A stretch of DNA of 64,000 nt, from the NCBI RefSeq assembly GCF_020166335.1, contig NZ_JAIUJR010000010.1, positions 48,261 to 112,260 of the forward strand. The letters run 5' to 3'. The position numbers and the translations under genes are program-made. The DNA is from Winogradskyella alexanderae. GTDB taxonomy: Bacteria > Bacteroidota > Bacteroidia > Flavobacteriales > Flavobacteriaceae. Shown piece by piece: positions 43,952 through 53,906 of this stretch; the stretch's first letter is position 1, and each line of letters opens with the position of its first letter. The notes under the pieces are model-generated. The model did no database searches. It was not told the origin of the DNA and was given only the letters and a program-made list of their open reading frames with translations.

Positions 43952-44013
43952 ACGCGTAAAAGCTTGAGATACTGAGCATATTCCAGTAGCTCGTAGTTTA
44001 AATTTATAACTAA

Positions 44014-45318
<1,305 letters not shown>

Positions 45319-45336
45319 GTTAAATAACAAAATATG

Positions 45337-45369
45337 AAAAAAGGCAACAGATAAATGTTGCCTTTTTTT
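45337..45369 (+). terminator. Terminator of eno
   Basis: AAAAAAGGCAAC (45337-45348) and GTTGCCTTTTTTT (45357-45369) form a stem with an 8-base loop and a T-run, 18 bases after the eno stop. Confidence 0.92.
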
Positions 45370-45454
45370 GTTTTAAATTCTTACAAAAAGTGAGATTAAA
45401 TGACGTTATAACGATTAAAAATAGCATTTAATCGTTAAAAAATGCTTTTTTTCC

Positions 45455-45484
45455 TTGTATTTGAGTTTTATAATTCTACCTTTA
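45455..45484 (+). promoter_or_regulatory. Promoter of the T9SS metalloprotease gene
   Basis: TTG (45455-45457), 19 bases, then TACCTTTA (45477-45484), one base off TAnnTTTG. It lies 57 bases before the ATG at 45542. Confidence 0.6.
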
Positions 45485-45541
45485 CTAGGCTAAAAATTTA
45501 GATAAGCTAGCCCTTTTCTAAACAAACTTAATTTACCTACT

Positions 45542-48500
45542 ATGAAACGACTACTACTCACATTGGTATCGTCTGTTATGATGTTGCCCATTACTGCACA
45601 AAACCAAAAATCTATTTGGGTTAAAAAATCTGAATCTGAACTCTCTCAGAAATCCCAGAATTTAGAGCGTGTTATTATTCCAAATGCTTATCATATCTTT
45701 TCTTTAGATTTAAATAGGCTTACAGATAATATCAATAGTGCTCCTAAGCGAGTATCAAATAGTCACTCAGGAAGCAGTACTATAATGAAATTTCCTAATT
45801 CTAAAGGTACACTAGACGATTATAGAATTCAGAAAACGGATGTTATGCACCCTGATCTTGCATCAAAGTTTCCTTATATTTCAACTTACTTTGGGCAGCG
45901 TATAACTAATCCTCTTGAGAAAATTTATTTTACAATCACGCCTCAAGGATTCAGGGGACTAATAACAGGCGAAAAGACGGTTTACATTGATCCTTATGCA
46001 AAAGGCGATAAGATCAATTATATAGTTTACGACAGAAAGGATTATCAGAGAAATTCTACTGACAATTGGAGATGTTATGCAGATGATGTTGAGAATGAGG
46101 TCAATGAGAATTTTGATACAAGTCTGATTAATCGAAATATTCAAGATGGAAAATTAAGACGCTATGACCTTGCAATTGCATGTACTTCTGAATATACAGC
46201 TTATCATGACGATGGCAATGCTGGTAATGGCGATGCAAGGGCAGATGCTTTAGCAGCAATGGTAATTACAGTTGCTCGAGTAAATTCAGTGTACGAGCGC
46301 GATTTTGCAGTTACCTTCCAATTGGTAGCTGATAATGATTTGCTAATTTATCAAAACGGATTTTCAGTTGGTGGAGATCCTGAACCCTATGACAATTATA
46401 GTGGTAGCCAAATGCTTGGGGTAAATACTTCAAATATCTCCGGATTAATAGGATCTGGTGGTTATGATATTGGTCATGTATTTAGTACTGGTGGTGGAGG
46501 TATTGCTGGTACAAGTCCATGTGCAACCTCATCGAAAGGAAGAGGTGTTACAGGTATTGTTACTCCAGAATTTGATCCTTTTGACATTGATTATGTATCA
46601 CATGAAATTGGCCATCAGTATGGAGCTGCACACACGTACTATAACCCTTGTTTTGGTTCTAAAGTAGGTGACGACTACGAACCAGGTTCTGCATCAACAA
46701 TAATGGGTTATGCAGGAATTTGTGCTCCGAATGTTCAGGATAATAGCGATGGGTATTTCCATGCCAGAAGTATTGTACAAATGTCAGCATCAATTCTCGC
46801 AGATGCTTGTGAGACAGAAATCACTATCGCCAATATACAACCAACTGCAAATGCTGGTTCAAATTATACAATTCCAAGATCCACACCATTTGTTCTAGAC
46901 GGCAGTAGTTCATCGGACCCTGATTCTGGTGATGTTTTAACCTATACTTGGGAACAGTATGATAATGATGGCACTTATACCCAGCCACCACTACCAACAA
47001 ATGCTGGTGGGCCAGTATTTAGGACTAACTTTCCTGTTAGTGACCCAACGAGAACATTTCCAAATTTAGAAGCAATAATTAATAACGAGACTCCGACATG
47101 GGAAGTCTTACCAAGCGTGGGACGTCAAATGGACTTCAGGTTAACGGTTAGAGATAATTCAGTTTTAGGTGGCCAAACGGATCAAGACGACACTGTCATT
47201 ACAGTTTCAGGATCGGCAGGACCGTTTCTAGTTACATCGCCAAATACTGGAAGCGAAATATGGTATGCAGGTGAGACAAAGACCATAACATGGAATGTTA
47301 ATAATACAGCCTCTTTATCTTCAAACGTAAATATTTTACTTTCAACTGATGGAGGCTATACATATCCTATAACTTTAGCATCAAATGTAACCAATGATGG
47401 TTCCCACGATATTACAGTACCAGATAATGTGGGTGTTACAAACAGAATTAAAATTGAAGCATCGAGTAATATCTTTTTTGATTTATCCAATGCTGATTTT
47501 GAAATAAAAGCTGGAACGTTTGAATTAACAACAACTGAACCAACTGTATCGGTTTGTCAACCAGCTGATGCTGTTTTCAATTTAAATTATGCTCCTGCTC
47601 CTGGGTTTACTGAAAATGTGACATTTTCTGTATTGGGTTTACCTGGTGGCGCAACAGCTGAATTTTCGCCTTCGACAATTAGTTCTGGAGGTACTTTTAC
47701 CATGACAATTTCCAATACAGGTACAATAGTTGCAGGTAACTATCCACTAACAATTCAAGGTGAAGGTCAAACAACTTTTGTGACGGAAACCCTTGAGGTT
47801 TTATTAAATGTTTTTAACAACAACATAGGAGAGATTAGCCTTTTATCGCCTGCAAATGGTGCTCAGAATCAAACATCAAATCCATTATTGTCTTGGAATG
47901 CTTTAAGTAGTGCATCACAATATGATGTTGAGGTATCTGATACACCAGATTTTTCATCGATTGTGGAATCTGCAACAGTGCTTAATGCTACAGAATATCA
48001 AACGACAAATGTAACTGCTGGAAATATTTACTATTGGAGAGTAAGACCCGAAAATACGTGCTTAGCAGGTCAATTTGGTGAGATTTTTATCTTTCAAACA
48101 GCTAATGATGTCTGTAATACATACGACAATGATTATTTTGAAAATAATGACAACACTTGGGAAACCTTTTCAAATAACGCAGTTAGTGCAAGAGTAGATG
48201 TTCCAGATAATATTATTGTTAGTGAGGTTTCATTTTACATGAATGCAACTCACAACGACGTTGGAGATATAAAGATGCAATTTAGTTCGCCTACAGGAAT
48301 TTTTGCTGAGGTTTACAATAGAGATTGTGCAAATGGTAACAATTTTAATGTCACGTTTGCTGATTCTGGTTCATCCCTATCGTGTTCAGGAAATCCAACT
48401 GTTAGCGGTAGTGTTTTACCAAGTCAAGCATTCTCAAGATTCAATGGGTCAAGTGGTCAAGGTACCTGGGTGTTATTAGCAACTGATAGAACCTCAAATA

Positions 48501-49162
48501 GTGCTGGAGGAACCTTTAACCAGTTCAGTGTTACCATTTGTGGTGAATTACAAATAGTAAATGATATTACAGTGGTTAATAAAACAGATATTACTTTAGA
48601 CCAAGGCACATCTACCGTAATCAATCTGACTGAGCTTGAGGTAGCACAACCTGGAGTATCAAATAATGATTTAACTTATGTGTTAACAAAATTACCAGTA
48701 AATGGAACACTTTTATTAAATGCTACACCAATCAATGATGGAGATTCATTTAGCCAGACAGATATTCAAAATGGTTTGTTTTCATATGCTCATGACGGAT
48801 CTAATACCGATCCCGATAGTTTTAAATTCTCTGTTGTGGGAAATGATAATGCAATACTTGGTAATCAACAATTCAATTTTAATGTTGTGCCGGTTTTGGG
48901 TGTAAATGAATTTAATAGTAACGACATAGCATTATATCCTAATCCAAATAGAGGAAGTTTCAATATTGTATTAAACAAGAACTTTGAAGAAATTAACATT
49001 CAATTATTTGACATACAAGGTAGGATAATGTTTAATAGGAGCTTTACTAGTGATACAAGGGCATTACATGTAAATAGCACAAATCTTTCAAATGGTGTTT
49101 ACCTGGTTAGATTAAACGCAGATGGTTTAGTACTAGAAAAAAAGCTAGTCATTAAAAAATAG
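45542..49162 (+). CDS. Secreted reprolysin-like metalloprotease with T9SS sorting domain
   Basis: A 1206-residue multidomain exoprotein. Signal peptide to about residue 20 (PITAQ), then a propeptide. The metzincin catalytic domain (about 200-425) has the zinc motif HEIGHQYGAAH and a Met-turn in IMGYAGIC. A PKD-like segment follows (NAGSNYTIPRSTPFVLDGSSSSDPDSGD in blocks), then Ig/fibronectin-like modules, a proprotein-convertase P-like domain (around 860-1000: SEVSFYMNATHNDVGDIKMQ, SGQGTWVLLATDR) and a cadherin-like repeat. The C-terminus is a T9SS type A domain (LYPNPNRGSFNIVLNK ... GVYLVRLNADGLVLEKK). It probably degrades external protein. It is monocistronic, with its own promoter and terminator. 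Confidence 0.93.
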   Translation: MKRLLLTLVSSVMMLPITAQNQKSIWVKKSESELSQKSQNLERVIIPNAYHIFSLDLNRLTDNINSAPKRVSNSHSGSSTIMKFPNSKGTLDDYRIQKTDVMHPDLASKFPYISTYFGQRITNPLEKIYFTITPQGFRGLITGEKTVYIDPYAKGDKINYIVYDRKDYQRNSTDNWRCYADDVENEVNENFDTSLINRNIQDGKLRRYDLAIACTSEYTAYHDDGNAGNGDARADALAAMVITVARVNSVYERDFAVTFQLVADNDLLIYQNGFSVGGDPEPYDNYSGSQMLGVNTSNISGLIGSGGYDIGHVFSTGGGGIAGTSPCATSSKGRGVTGIVTPEFDPFDIDYVSHEIGHQYGAAHTYYNPCFGSKVGDDYEPGSASTIMGYAGICAPNVQDNSDGYFHARSIVQMSASILADACETEITIANIQPTANAGSNYTIPRSTPFVLDGSSSSDPDSGDVLTYTWEQYDNDGTYTQPPLPTNAGGPVFRTNFPVSDPTRTFPNLEAIINNETPTWEVLPSVGRQMDFRLTVRDNSVLGGQTDQDDTVITVSGSAGPFLVTSPNTGSEIWYAGETKTITWNVNNTASLSSNVNILLSTDGGYTYPITLASNVTNDGSHDITVPDNVGVTNRIKIEASSNIFFDLSNADFEIKAGTFELTTTEPTVSVCQPADAVFNLNYAPAPGFTENVTFSVLGLPGGATAEFSPSTISSGGTFTMTISNTGTIVAGNYPLTIQGEGQTTFVTETLEVLLNVFNNNIGEISLLSPANGAQNQTSNPLLSWNALSSASQYDVEVSDTPDFSSIVESATVLNATEYQTTNVTAGNIYYWRVRPENTCLAGQFGEIFIFQTANDVCNTYDNDYFENNDNTWETFSNNAVSARVDVPDNIIVSEVSFYMNATHNDVGDIKMQFSSPTGIFAEVYNRDCANGNNFNVTFADSGSSLSCSGNPTVSGSVLPSQAFSRFNGSSGQGTWVLLATDRTSNSAGGTFNQFSVTICGELQIVNDITVVNKTDITLDQGTSTVINLTELEVAQPGVSNNDLTYVLTKLPVNGTLLLNATPINDGDSFSQTDIQNGLFSYAHDGSNTDPDSFKFSVVGNDNAILGNQQFNFNVVPVLGVNEFNSNDIALYPNPNRGSFNIVLNKNFEEINIQLFDIQGRIMFNRSFTSDTRALHVNSTNLSNGVYLVRLNADGLVLEKKLVIKK

Positions 49163-49188
49163 AAATACATATTTTACTTTTTTAAGGG

Positions 49189-49220
49189 CTGAAATCTTGT
49201 TAAAGGTTTCAGTTTTTTTT
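49189..49220 (+). terminator. Terminator of the metalloprotease gene
   Basis: CTGAAATC (49189-49196) pairs with GGTTTCAG (49205-49212; one T-G pair), with an 8-base loop and eight T afterward. Confidence 0.85.
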
Positions 49221-49278
49221 ATCCATTTATTCTGTTAAAACCGTTTTAAATCAACTAGCGAAATCGTTTGATATTTCG

Positions 49279-49286
49279 TATTTTTG
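49279..49286 (+). promoter_or_regulatory. Probable -7 element of gltA
   Basis: TATTTTTG matches TAnnTTTG, 33 bases before the gltA start. No -33 TTG at normal spacing was found. Confidence 0.45.
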
Positions 49287-49319
49287 TAATTCTTCAAACT
49301 AAAAAACAACAGTACGAAA

Positions 49320-50606
49320 ATGTCAGAAAAAGCTACAATCGAAATTAAAGGAAAAAAGTACGAATTCCCATTGCTGGTAGGTTCAGAGAATGAAGTTGCT
49401 ATTGATATAAAAACCCTCAGAAGTGATACAGGTGGTGTAATTACGCTTGATCCTGGATACAAAAATACGGGGAGTTGTGAAAGCTCCATTACATTTCTTG
49501 ATGGGGAAAAAGGTATACTTAGATACAGAGGTTATTCTATTGAAGAACTCGCTGAAAAAGCAGATTTCCTTGAAGTGGCTTATCTATTGATTTTTGGTGA
49601 ATTACCTACTCAAGAACAATTGGATAAATTTGAGGCAGACATCAAAGAAAATTCTTTGGTAGACGACGATATTAGAAAGATTATAGATGCCTTTCCAAAA
49701 TCTGCACACCCAATGGGAGTTTTATCCTCCTTAACTGCTGCTTTAACTGCGTTTTATCCTAGGTCAGTTGATGTTACCTCTGAAGAAGCTATGTATAAGT
49801 CTATTGTTAGGATAATGGGTAAATTCCCAGTCCTAGTGGCGTGGTGTATGAGAAAAAAGCAAGGACTACCTCTAGACTATGGTGATGATAACCTTGGGTA
49901 TGTTGAAAACGTACTCAAAATGATGTTTAAAAACCCAAATAGGGATTATGAGCAAAACCCGGTCTTGATTGACGCACTTGATAAGCTATTGATACTCCAT
50001 GCGGATCACGAGCAAAATTGTTCCGCTTCGACAGTTAGAATAACAGGTTCATCGCATGCGGGTTTATTTGTTTCACTAGCATCTGGTATATCAGCCCTTT
50101 GGGGACCATTACATGGTGGTGCCAACCAAGCTGTACTAGAAATGCTTGAGGCAATTAAAGAAGATGGTGGCGATACTAAAAAATATATGGCCAAGGCAAA
50201 GGACAAAAATGATCCATTCCGTTTAATGGGCTTTGGACATAGAGTCTATAAAAACTTTGATCCAAGAGCGCGAATTATTAAAAAGGCCGCAGATGAGGTT
50301 CTTGGAGACCTTGGTGTAGAAGATCCGATATTAGATATTGCTAAAGGTCTTGAAAAAGAAGCATTGCAAGATCAGTACTTTGTAGATAGAAAATTGTACC
50401 CAAATGTAGATTTCTATTCTGGTATCATTTATAGGGCAATGGGTATACCTGTTGAGATGTTTACGGTAATGTTTGCGCTTGGTCGTTTACCTGGTTGGAT
50501 TGCGCAATGGAGAGAAATGAGAATGCGTAAAGAACCAATAGGAAGGCCTAGACAATTGTATACAGGTGCAACTTACAGAGAGTTTAAAACTATAGATAAG
50601 CGCTAA
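49320..50606 (+). CDS. gltA: Type II citrate synthase
   Basis: 428 residues. An N-terminal beta domain (MSEKATIEIKGKKYEFPLL) is typical of hexameric, NADH-sensitive type II enzymes. The active site shows LHADHEQNCSASTVRITGSSHAG in blocks, with catalytic His in GPLHGGANQAVLEML and FGHRVYKNFDPRA, Asp in YPNVDFYSGIIYRAMGIP, and the terminal GRPRQLYTGATYREF. It makes citrate from oxaloacetate and acetyl-CoA, the entry step of the TCA cycle. Transcribed singly and followed by a terminator. Confidence 0.98.
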   Translation: MSEKATIEIKGKKYEFPLLVGSENEVAIDIKTLRSDTGGVITLDPGYKNTGSCESSITFLDGEKGILRYRGYSIEELAEKADFLEVAYLLIFGELPTQEQLDKFEADIKENSLVDDDIRKIIDAFPKSAHPMGVLSSLTAALTAFYPRSVDVTSEEAMYKSIVRIMGKFPVLVAWCMRKKQGLPLDYGDDNLGYVENVLKMMFKNPNRDYEQNPVLIDALDKLLILHADHEQNCSASTVRITGSSHAGLFVSLASGISALWGPLHGGANQAVLEMLEAIKEDGGDTKKYMAKAKDKNDPFRLMGFGHRVYKNFDPRARIIKKAADEVLGDLGVEDPILDIAKGLEKEALQDQYFVDRKLYPNVDFYSGIIYRAMGIPVEMFTVMFALGRLPGWIAQWREMRMRKEPIGRPRQLYTGATYREFKTIDKR

Positions 50607-50623
50607 TTCTATTACAGTGCATT

Positions 50624-50654
50624 AAGCTTCATAGAACCTATGAAGCTTTTTTTT
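50624..50654 (+). terminator. Terminator of gltA
   Basis: AAGCTTCATAG (50624-50634) and CTATGAAGCTT (50638-50648) form an 11-bp stem with a 3-base loop, followed by T to 50654. It lies 14 bases before the next gene. Confidence 0.92.
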
Positions 50655-50667
50655 ATTCTTTTACCTT

Positions 50668-51579
50668 ATGAAATTAAACATTCAAAACGAAACGTCTAGA
50701 CTAAGAGCTGTAGTATTAGGTACTGCCAAAGGAAGTGGTCCAATACCAACTCCAGAAGAGGCTTATGACCCAAAATCTTTAGAACATATCATGGCAGGGA
50801 CCTATCCCAAGGAAGAGGATATGATAAAGGAAATGGATGCTGTGTGCGAAGTCTTTAAGAAATATGATATAAAAGTATATCGCCCTGAGGTGATTGAAAA
50901 TGTTAACCAGATATTTGCTCGTGATATTGCATTGGTTATAGAAGATAAGATAATTGACTGTAACATTTTACCAGATAGACAGGAGGAGATTGAGGCTATT
51001 CGTTACGTGTTTGATCAGATTGACAGAAGAAACATAATAACCTTACCTCACGAAGCACATATAGAAGGTGGTGATGTGATATTGCATAATGACTATATAT
51101 TTGTGGGCGTTTGTACAAGACCAGATTACAAAGACTTAATTACTGCCAGAACAAATAGTCTAGCTGTAAAGTTACTTAGAGAACATTTTCCTAATAAAAC
51201 CGTAAAATCCTTTGAGTTACGAAAAAGCAATACAGATCCAAGAAACAATGCGTTGCATTTAGATTGCTGTTTTCAACCGGTTGGTAATGGTAAGGCCATT
51301 TTGCATAAGAACGGTTTCTTTATTGAAGAAGAATATGAGTGGTTAGTTGATTTTTTTGGAAAAGAAAATGTGTTTGAAATTACCAAGGATGAAATGTACA
51401 ACATGAAAAGTAACATATTTTCAATTGCACCAGATGTGGTGATTTCTGAAATTAATTTTGACCGTTTGAACACCTGGTTTGAGGCGCAAGGAATAACTGT
51501 AGAAAAAGTACCTTATGCAGAAATAGGAAAACAGGGTGGTCTACTGCGTTGTTCTACAATGCCTTTAATCCGAGATTAA
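50668..51579 (+). CDS. Amidinotransferase / dimethylargininase superfamily protein
   Basis: A 303-residue pentein-fold protein. Recognisable features: FARDIALVIEDKIIDCNIL, the EGGD motif in HEAHIEGGDVILHND, the catalytic His in NALHLDCCFQPVGNGKAI, and the nucleophile Cys near the C-terminus in GGLLRCSTMPLIRD. These are the Glu/His/Cys residues of arginine-modifying enzymes (DDAH, arginine deiminase, glycine amidinotransferase). The exact reaction is not determinable; plain arginine deiminase is less likely because the fold is short (about 400 residues there). The 14-base gap after the gltA terminator leaves little room for a separate promoter. Confidence 0.85.
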   Translation: MKLNIQNETSRLRAVVLGTAKGSGPIPTPEEAYDPKSLEHIMAGTYPKEEDMIKEMDAVCEVFKKYDIKVYRPEVIENVNQIFARDIALVIEDKIIDCNILPDRQEEIEAIRYVFDQIDRRNIITLPHEAHIEGGDVILHNDYIFVGVCTRPDYKDLITARTNSLAVKLLREHFPNKTVKSFELRKSNTDPRNNALHLDCCFQPVGNGKAILHKNGFFIEEEYEWLVDFFGKENVFEITKDEMYNMKSNIFSIAPDVVISEINFDRLNTWFEAQGITVEKVPYAEIGKQGGLLRCSTMPLIRD

Positions 51580-51645
51580 ATCTCGAATTAAAGGAAATTG
51601 TGTTTTTTATTTTGCTCTTGTAGCGCTAGTGTGGAATCCTCAATA

Positions 51646-52521
51646 CTATCCTTTGCCTTTCCCAAACCCATAAGTATTTTGTCCAATAAAATCTTGAGGA
51701 AATTTATCATCTCCCTTAAATCCTATTTCTATGGTACCGCTATCTTCAGGTACGTAATTGGTTTTAAAAATGTAATCCCAAAGACTTAAGCTAATGCCAT
51801 AATTTACACCATGCTTGCCCTCTGGTAAATGATAAGCATGATGGTACAAATGCATAACCGGGTTATTAAAAATGTATTTTAATGGTCCCCAGGTTATCTT
51901 AATATTTGCGTGATTTAAATGTCCTATGGCAATTGCAGCAAAATGCACGATATAAGCCTGTTCAGGTTCAAAGCCTCCCAGAATCATTACACCAAAAACC
52001 TTAAGTGGCTTATAGAGAACGTTTTCCATCCAATGGTATCTTAGATGCGCCGCAAAACCCATTTCTTTAACGCTATGGTGTACTTTATGGAAATTCCAAA
52101 GAAACTTATATCTATGGAGCAACACATGTGTAAACCATTGCACAAAATCTAGGATTATAAAGAATACAAACAACTGCAAGCCGCTAGACCAATTAGACAT
52201 ATCTATAAGTGCAAAACTCTTAGCAGTGATATTAAATTCGGCAAATAGCAACCCTAATACTTCATAAACACCACTTATAACAATCGCGAATATGAAGAAA
52301 TTAAAAAACATATAAAATGCATCTAGCCAAAAGTCGCGTCTAAATATAGATTGGTTTTTTCGCCAAGGAAATGCAATTTCTAAAAGCCATACAAAAAGCG
52401 AAATTGCAACAAGTCCCCAAAAGTAATTTGTGTACCAGGGCACTTCAAATAGTATTGATTTCCATGTCCAATTGAGTGTGCCTTCAAAGGCATTAATAAA
52501 TGCGTCTAAATACTTTTCCAT
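51646..52521 (-). CDS. Fatty acid hydroxylase / sterol desaturase superfamily membrane protein
   Basis: A 291-residue integral membrane di-iron protein. Helices lie at about 32-48, 65-90 and 110-130. The histidine clusters are HVLLH (HxxxH), FHKVHHS (HxxHH) and MHLYHHAYH (HxxHH), the full eight-His-type ligand set, so it is probably an active hydroxylase or desaturase on a lipid. The substrate is unknown. It lies one base after the rhodanese gene, as the last gene of the sulfite-oxidation operon, an unexpected companion that could act on membrane lipids or quinone-like molecules. Confidence 0.88.
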   Translation of the reverse strand: MEKYLDAFINAFEGTLNWTWKSILFEVPWYTNYFWGLVAISLFVWLLEIAFPWRKNQSIFRRDFWLDAFYMFFNFFIFAIVISGVYEVLGLLFAEFNITAKSFALIDMSNWSSGLQLFVFFIILDFVQWFTHVLLHRYKFLWNFHKVHHSVKEMGFAAHLRYHWMENVLYKPLKVFGVMILGGFEPEQAYIVHFAAIAIGHLNHANIKITWGPLKYIFNNPVMHLYHHAYHLPEGKHGVNYGISLSLWDYIFKTNYVPEDSGTIEIGFKGDDKFPQDFIGQNTYGFGKGKG

Positions 52522-52522
52522 T

Positions 52523-53449
52523 TTAATTTTTGTTTATTGCGACATAATCATTTTCAAATGGTAGTTCATTGTAATAACTCCATTCTGTCCATGATCCGTC
52601 ATAGTTCATAACATTTTTATACCCCAAAATTTGTCTAAGTACAAAAGTAGTATGCGCAGAACGAACACCACTGTGACAGTACAAAACTATTGAGTCATTT
52701 TTATTAATATTTAATTTACTTACTATTCTTTCTAGTTCATTTATTGGTTTTAACCGCTTATCACCGTGAAAATTAATTAAATCGGCCCAATCCAAATGAA
52801 TACTTCCAGGAATTCTTCCGGGTCTATTTGCTCCTGTTTTTGCAAATTTACCAAGATATTCGTTCTTACTTCTCGTATCAACGATTTTAATTCTTGAATT
52901 TAACAACTCTTTTAGTTGTTCTTTGGAAATATATAGATGCATCTCAGGGCTTTCGGATAGTTTAAAATTCGTCTTATCAAATACTGGTGTTATAGTATCA
53001 ACTTGTCCATCAATTGCTTTCCAAGCACTAAAACCTCCATTTAAAAGTTTAATATTTTTAAAACCATAGTTTTCAAGTATCCACCAGAGCCTTGTAGCTT
53101 CGCACATACCTCGGTCATCATAAATTATAATGTCATCCTTATTACTTACTCCAAGTTCACTAAATAAGGCTTCTATTTGTGTTTTACTCGCCATTATCCC
53201 TTTGTAAGGGTATGACTTATTTTCAATGTCAGTTCGCCATAAGTTTTGAGCTCCTGGAATATGTCCGTTATTGTATTCAGTTTCAGTTCTAAAGTCAATT
53301 AGCTTTATGTCTTGTAATTTGTACAAAGACTGTACTTCGTGTGCTTCAATTAGGCTCTTAGGGTCAGTATTAGTTTTAGCGCTAATTTTATCCTTTGCGC
53401 ATGAACACAAAACAAAAGTCAAAAGTATATAACTAATCTTCCAACTCAT
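52523..53449 (-). CDS. Two-domain rhodanese (sulfurtransferase) lipoprotein
   Basis: 308 residues from MSWKISYILLTFVLCSC; a start at 53458 is also possible. The lipobox LCSC (Cys about residue 17) makes it a periplasmic lipoprotein. The first rhodanese domain (about 35-150) has Asp in the loop (IIYDDRGMCEATRLWW), so it is structural only. The second (about 170-300) has the catalytic Cys in LYCHSGVRSAH. TST/SseA-like enzymes split thiosulfate into sulfite plus bound sulfane sulfur. Next to sulfite dehydrogenase this suggests sulfite release and oxidation. It overlaps the cytochrome gene by 17 bases. Confidence 0.88.
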   Translation of the reverse strand: MSWKISYILLTFVLCSCAKDKISAKTNTDPKSLIEAHEVQSLYKLQDIKLIDFRTETEYNNGHIPGAQNLWRTDIENKSYPYKGIMASKTQIEALFSELGVSNKDDIIIYDDRGMCEATRLWWILENYGFKNIKLLNGGFSAWKAIDGQVDTITPVFDKTNFKLSESPEMHLYISKEQLKELLNSRIKIVDTRSKNEYLGKFAKTGANRPGRIPGSIHLDWADLINFHGDKRLKPINELERIVSKLNINKNDSIVLYCHSGVRSAHTTFVLRQILGYKNVMNYDGSWTEWSYYNELPFENDYVAINKN

Positions 53450-53906
53450 ACCATTCAATATTAGTTAGACTCATTCTTCTGCCTTTGGCTTTTGGAGGAT
53501 AGTTGGTAACTAAGTAGTTTACAATTATCTCTTGATTCTTTCCTAAGTCCCATAGGTTTTGAGTTTCCTGCATCCATTTAATAGTTGCAATCCATCTTTC
53601 CTCAGACATTCTATTTTGTGTTACCAATTTAGCAGAATGGCAATTTGTACAGTTATTCACAACGGTCATTAAACCTTCTGCATCAATTAATCCGGTTCTT
53701 TTGTGGATACCATTCTCAATTAAATCTGAATCGTCTTCTACAGGAACATTTACGAGTGTTTCAGATTTATTATTAAAATTGAGCATATTTGGATTATTGG
53801 CATAATAAATTATACCTCCTCCTGCTAAAACAAATAGGGTAAATAATACCATTAATAAATTGTAAATGGTATTCACTTGATCCCTAAATGATTTTTCCTC
53901 GTTCAT
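53433..53906 (-). CDS. Membrane-anchored monohaem c-type cytochrome
   Basis: 157 residues. One N-terminal transmembrane anchor (about 12-33: NLLMVLFTLFVLAGGGIIYY) is followed by a periplasmic domain with one haem c site CTNCHSAK (about residue 90) and a possible distal Met in NRMSEERW or KWMQET. It should accept electrons from the sulfite dehydrogenase encoded just upstream (1-base TAATG overlap) and pass them to the respiratory chain. The order Mo-enzyme then cytochrome mirrors SorAB/SorT-type sulfite dehydrogenases. Confidence 0.9.
   Translation of the reverse strand: MNEEKSFRDQVNTIYNLLMVLFTLFVLAGGGIIYYANNPNMLNFNNKSETLVNVPVEDDSDLIENGIHKRTGLIDAEGLMTVVNNCTNCHSAKLVTQNRMSEERWIATIKWMQETQNLWDLGKNQEIIVNYLVTNYPPKAKGRRMSLTNIEWYELED

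Noticed and set aside
52950..53350. Loss of the catalytic Cys in the first rhodanese domain as gene decay
   Set aside because: Two-domain TST-type sulfurtransferases normally have an inactive first domain; the second keeps CHSGVR.
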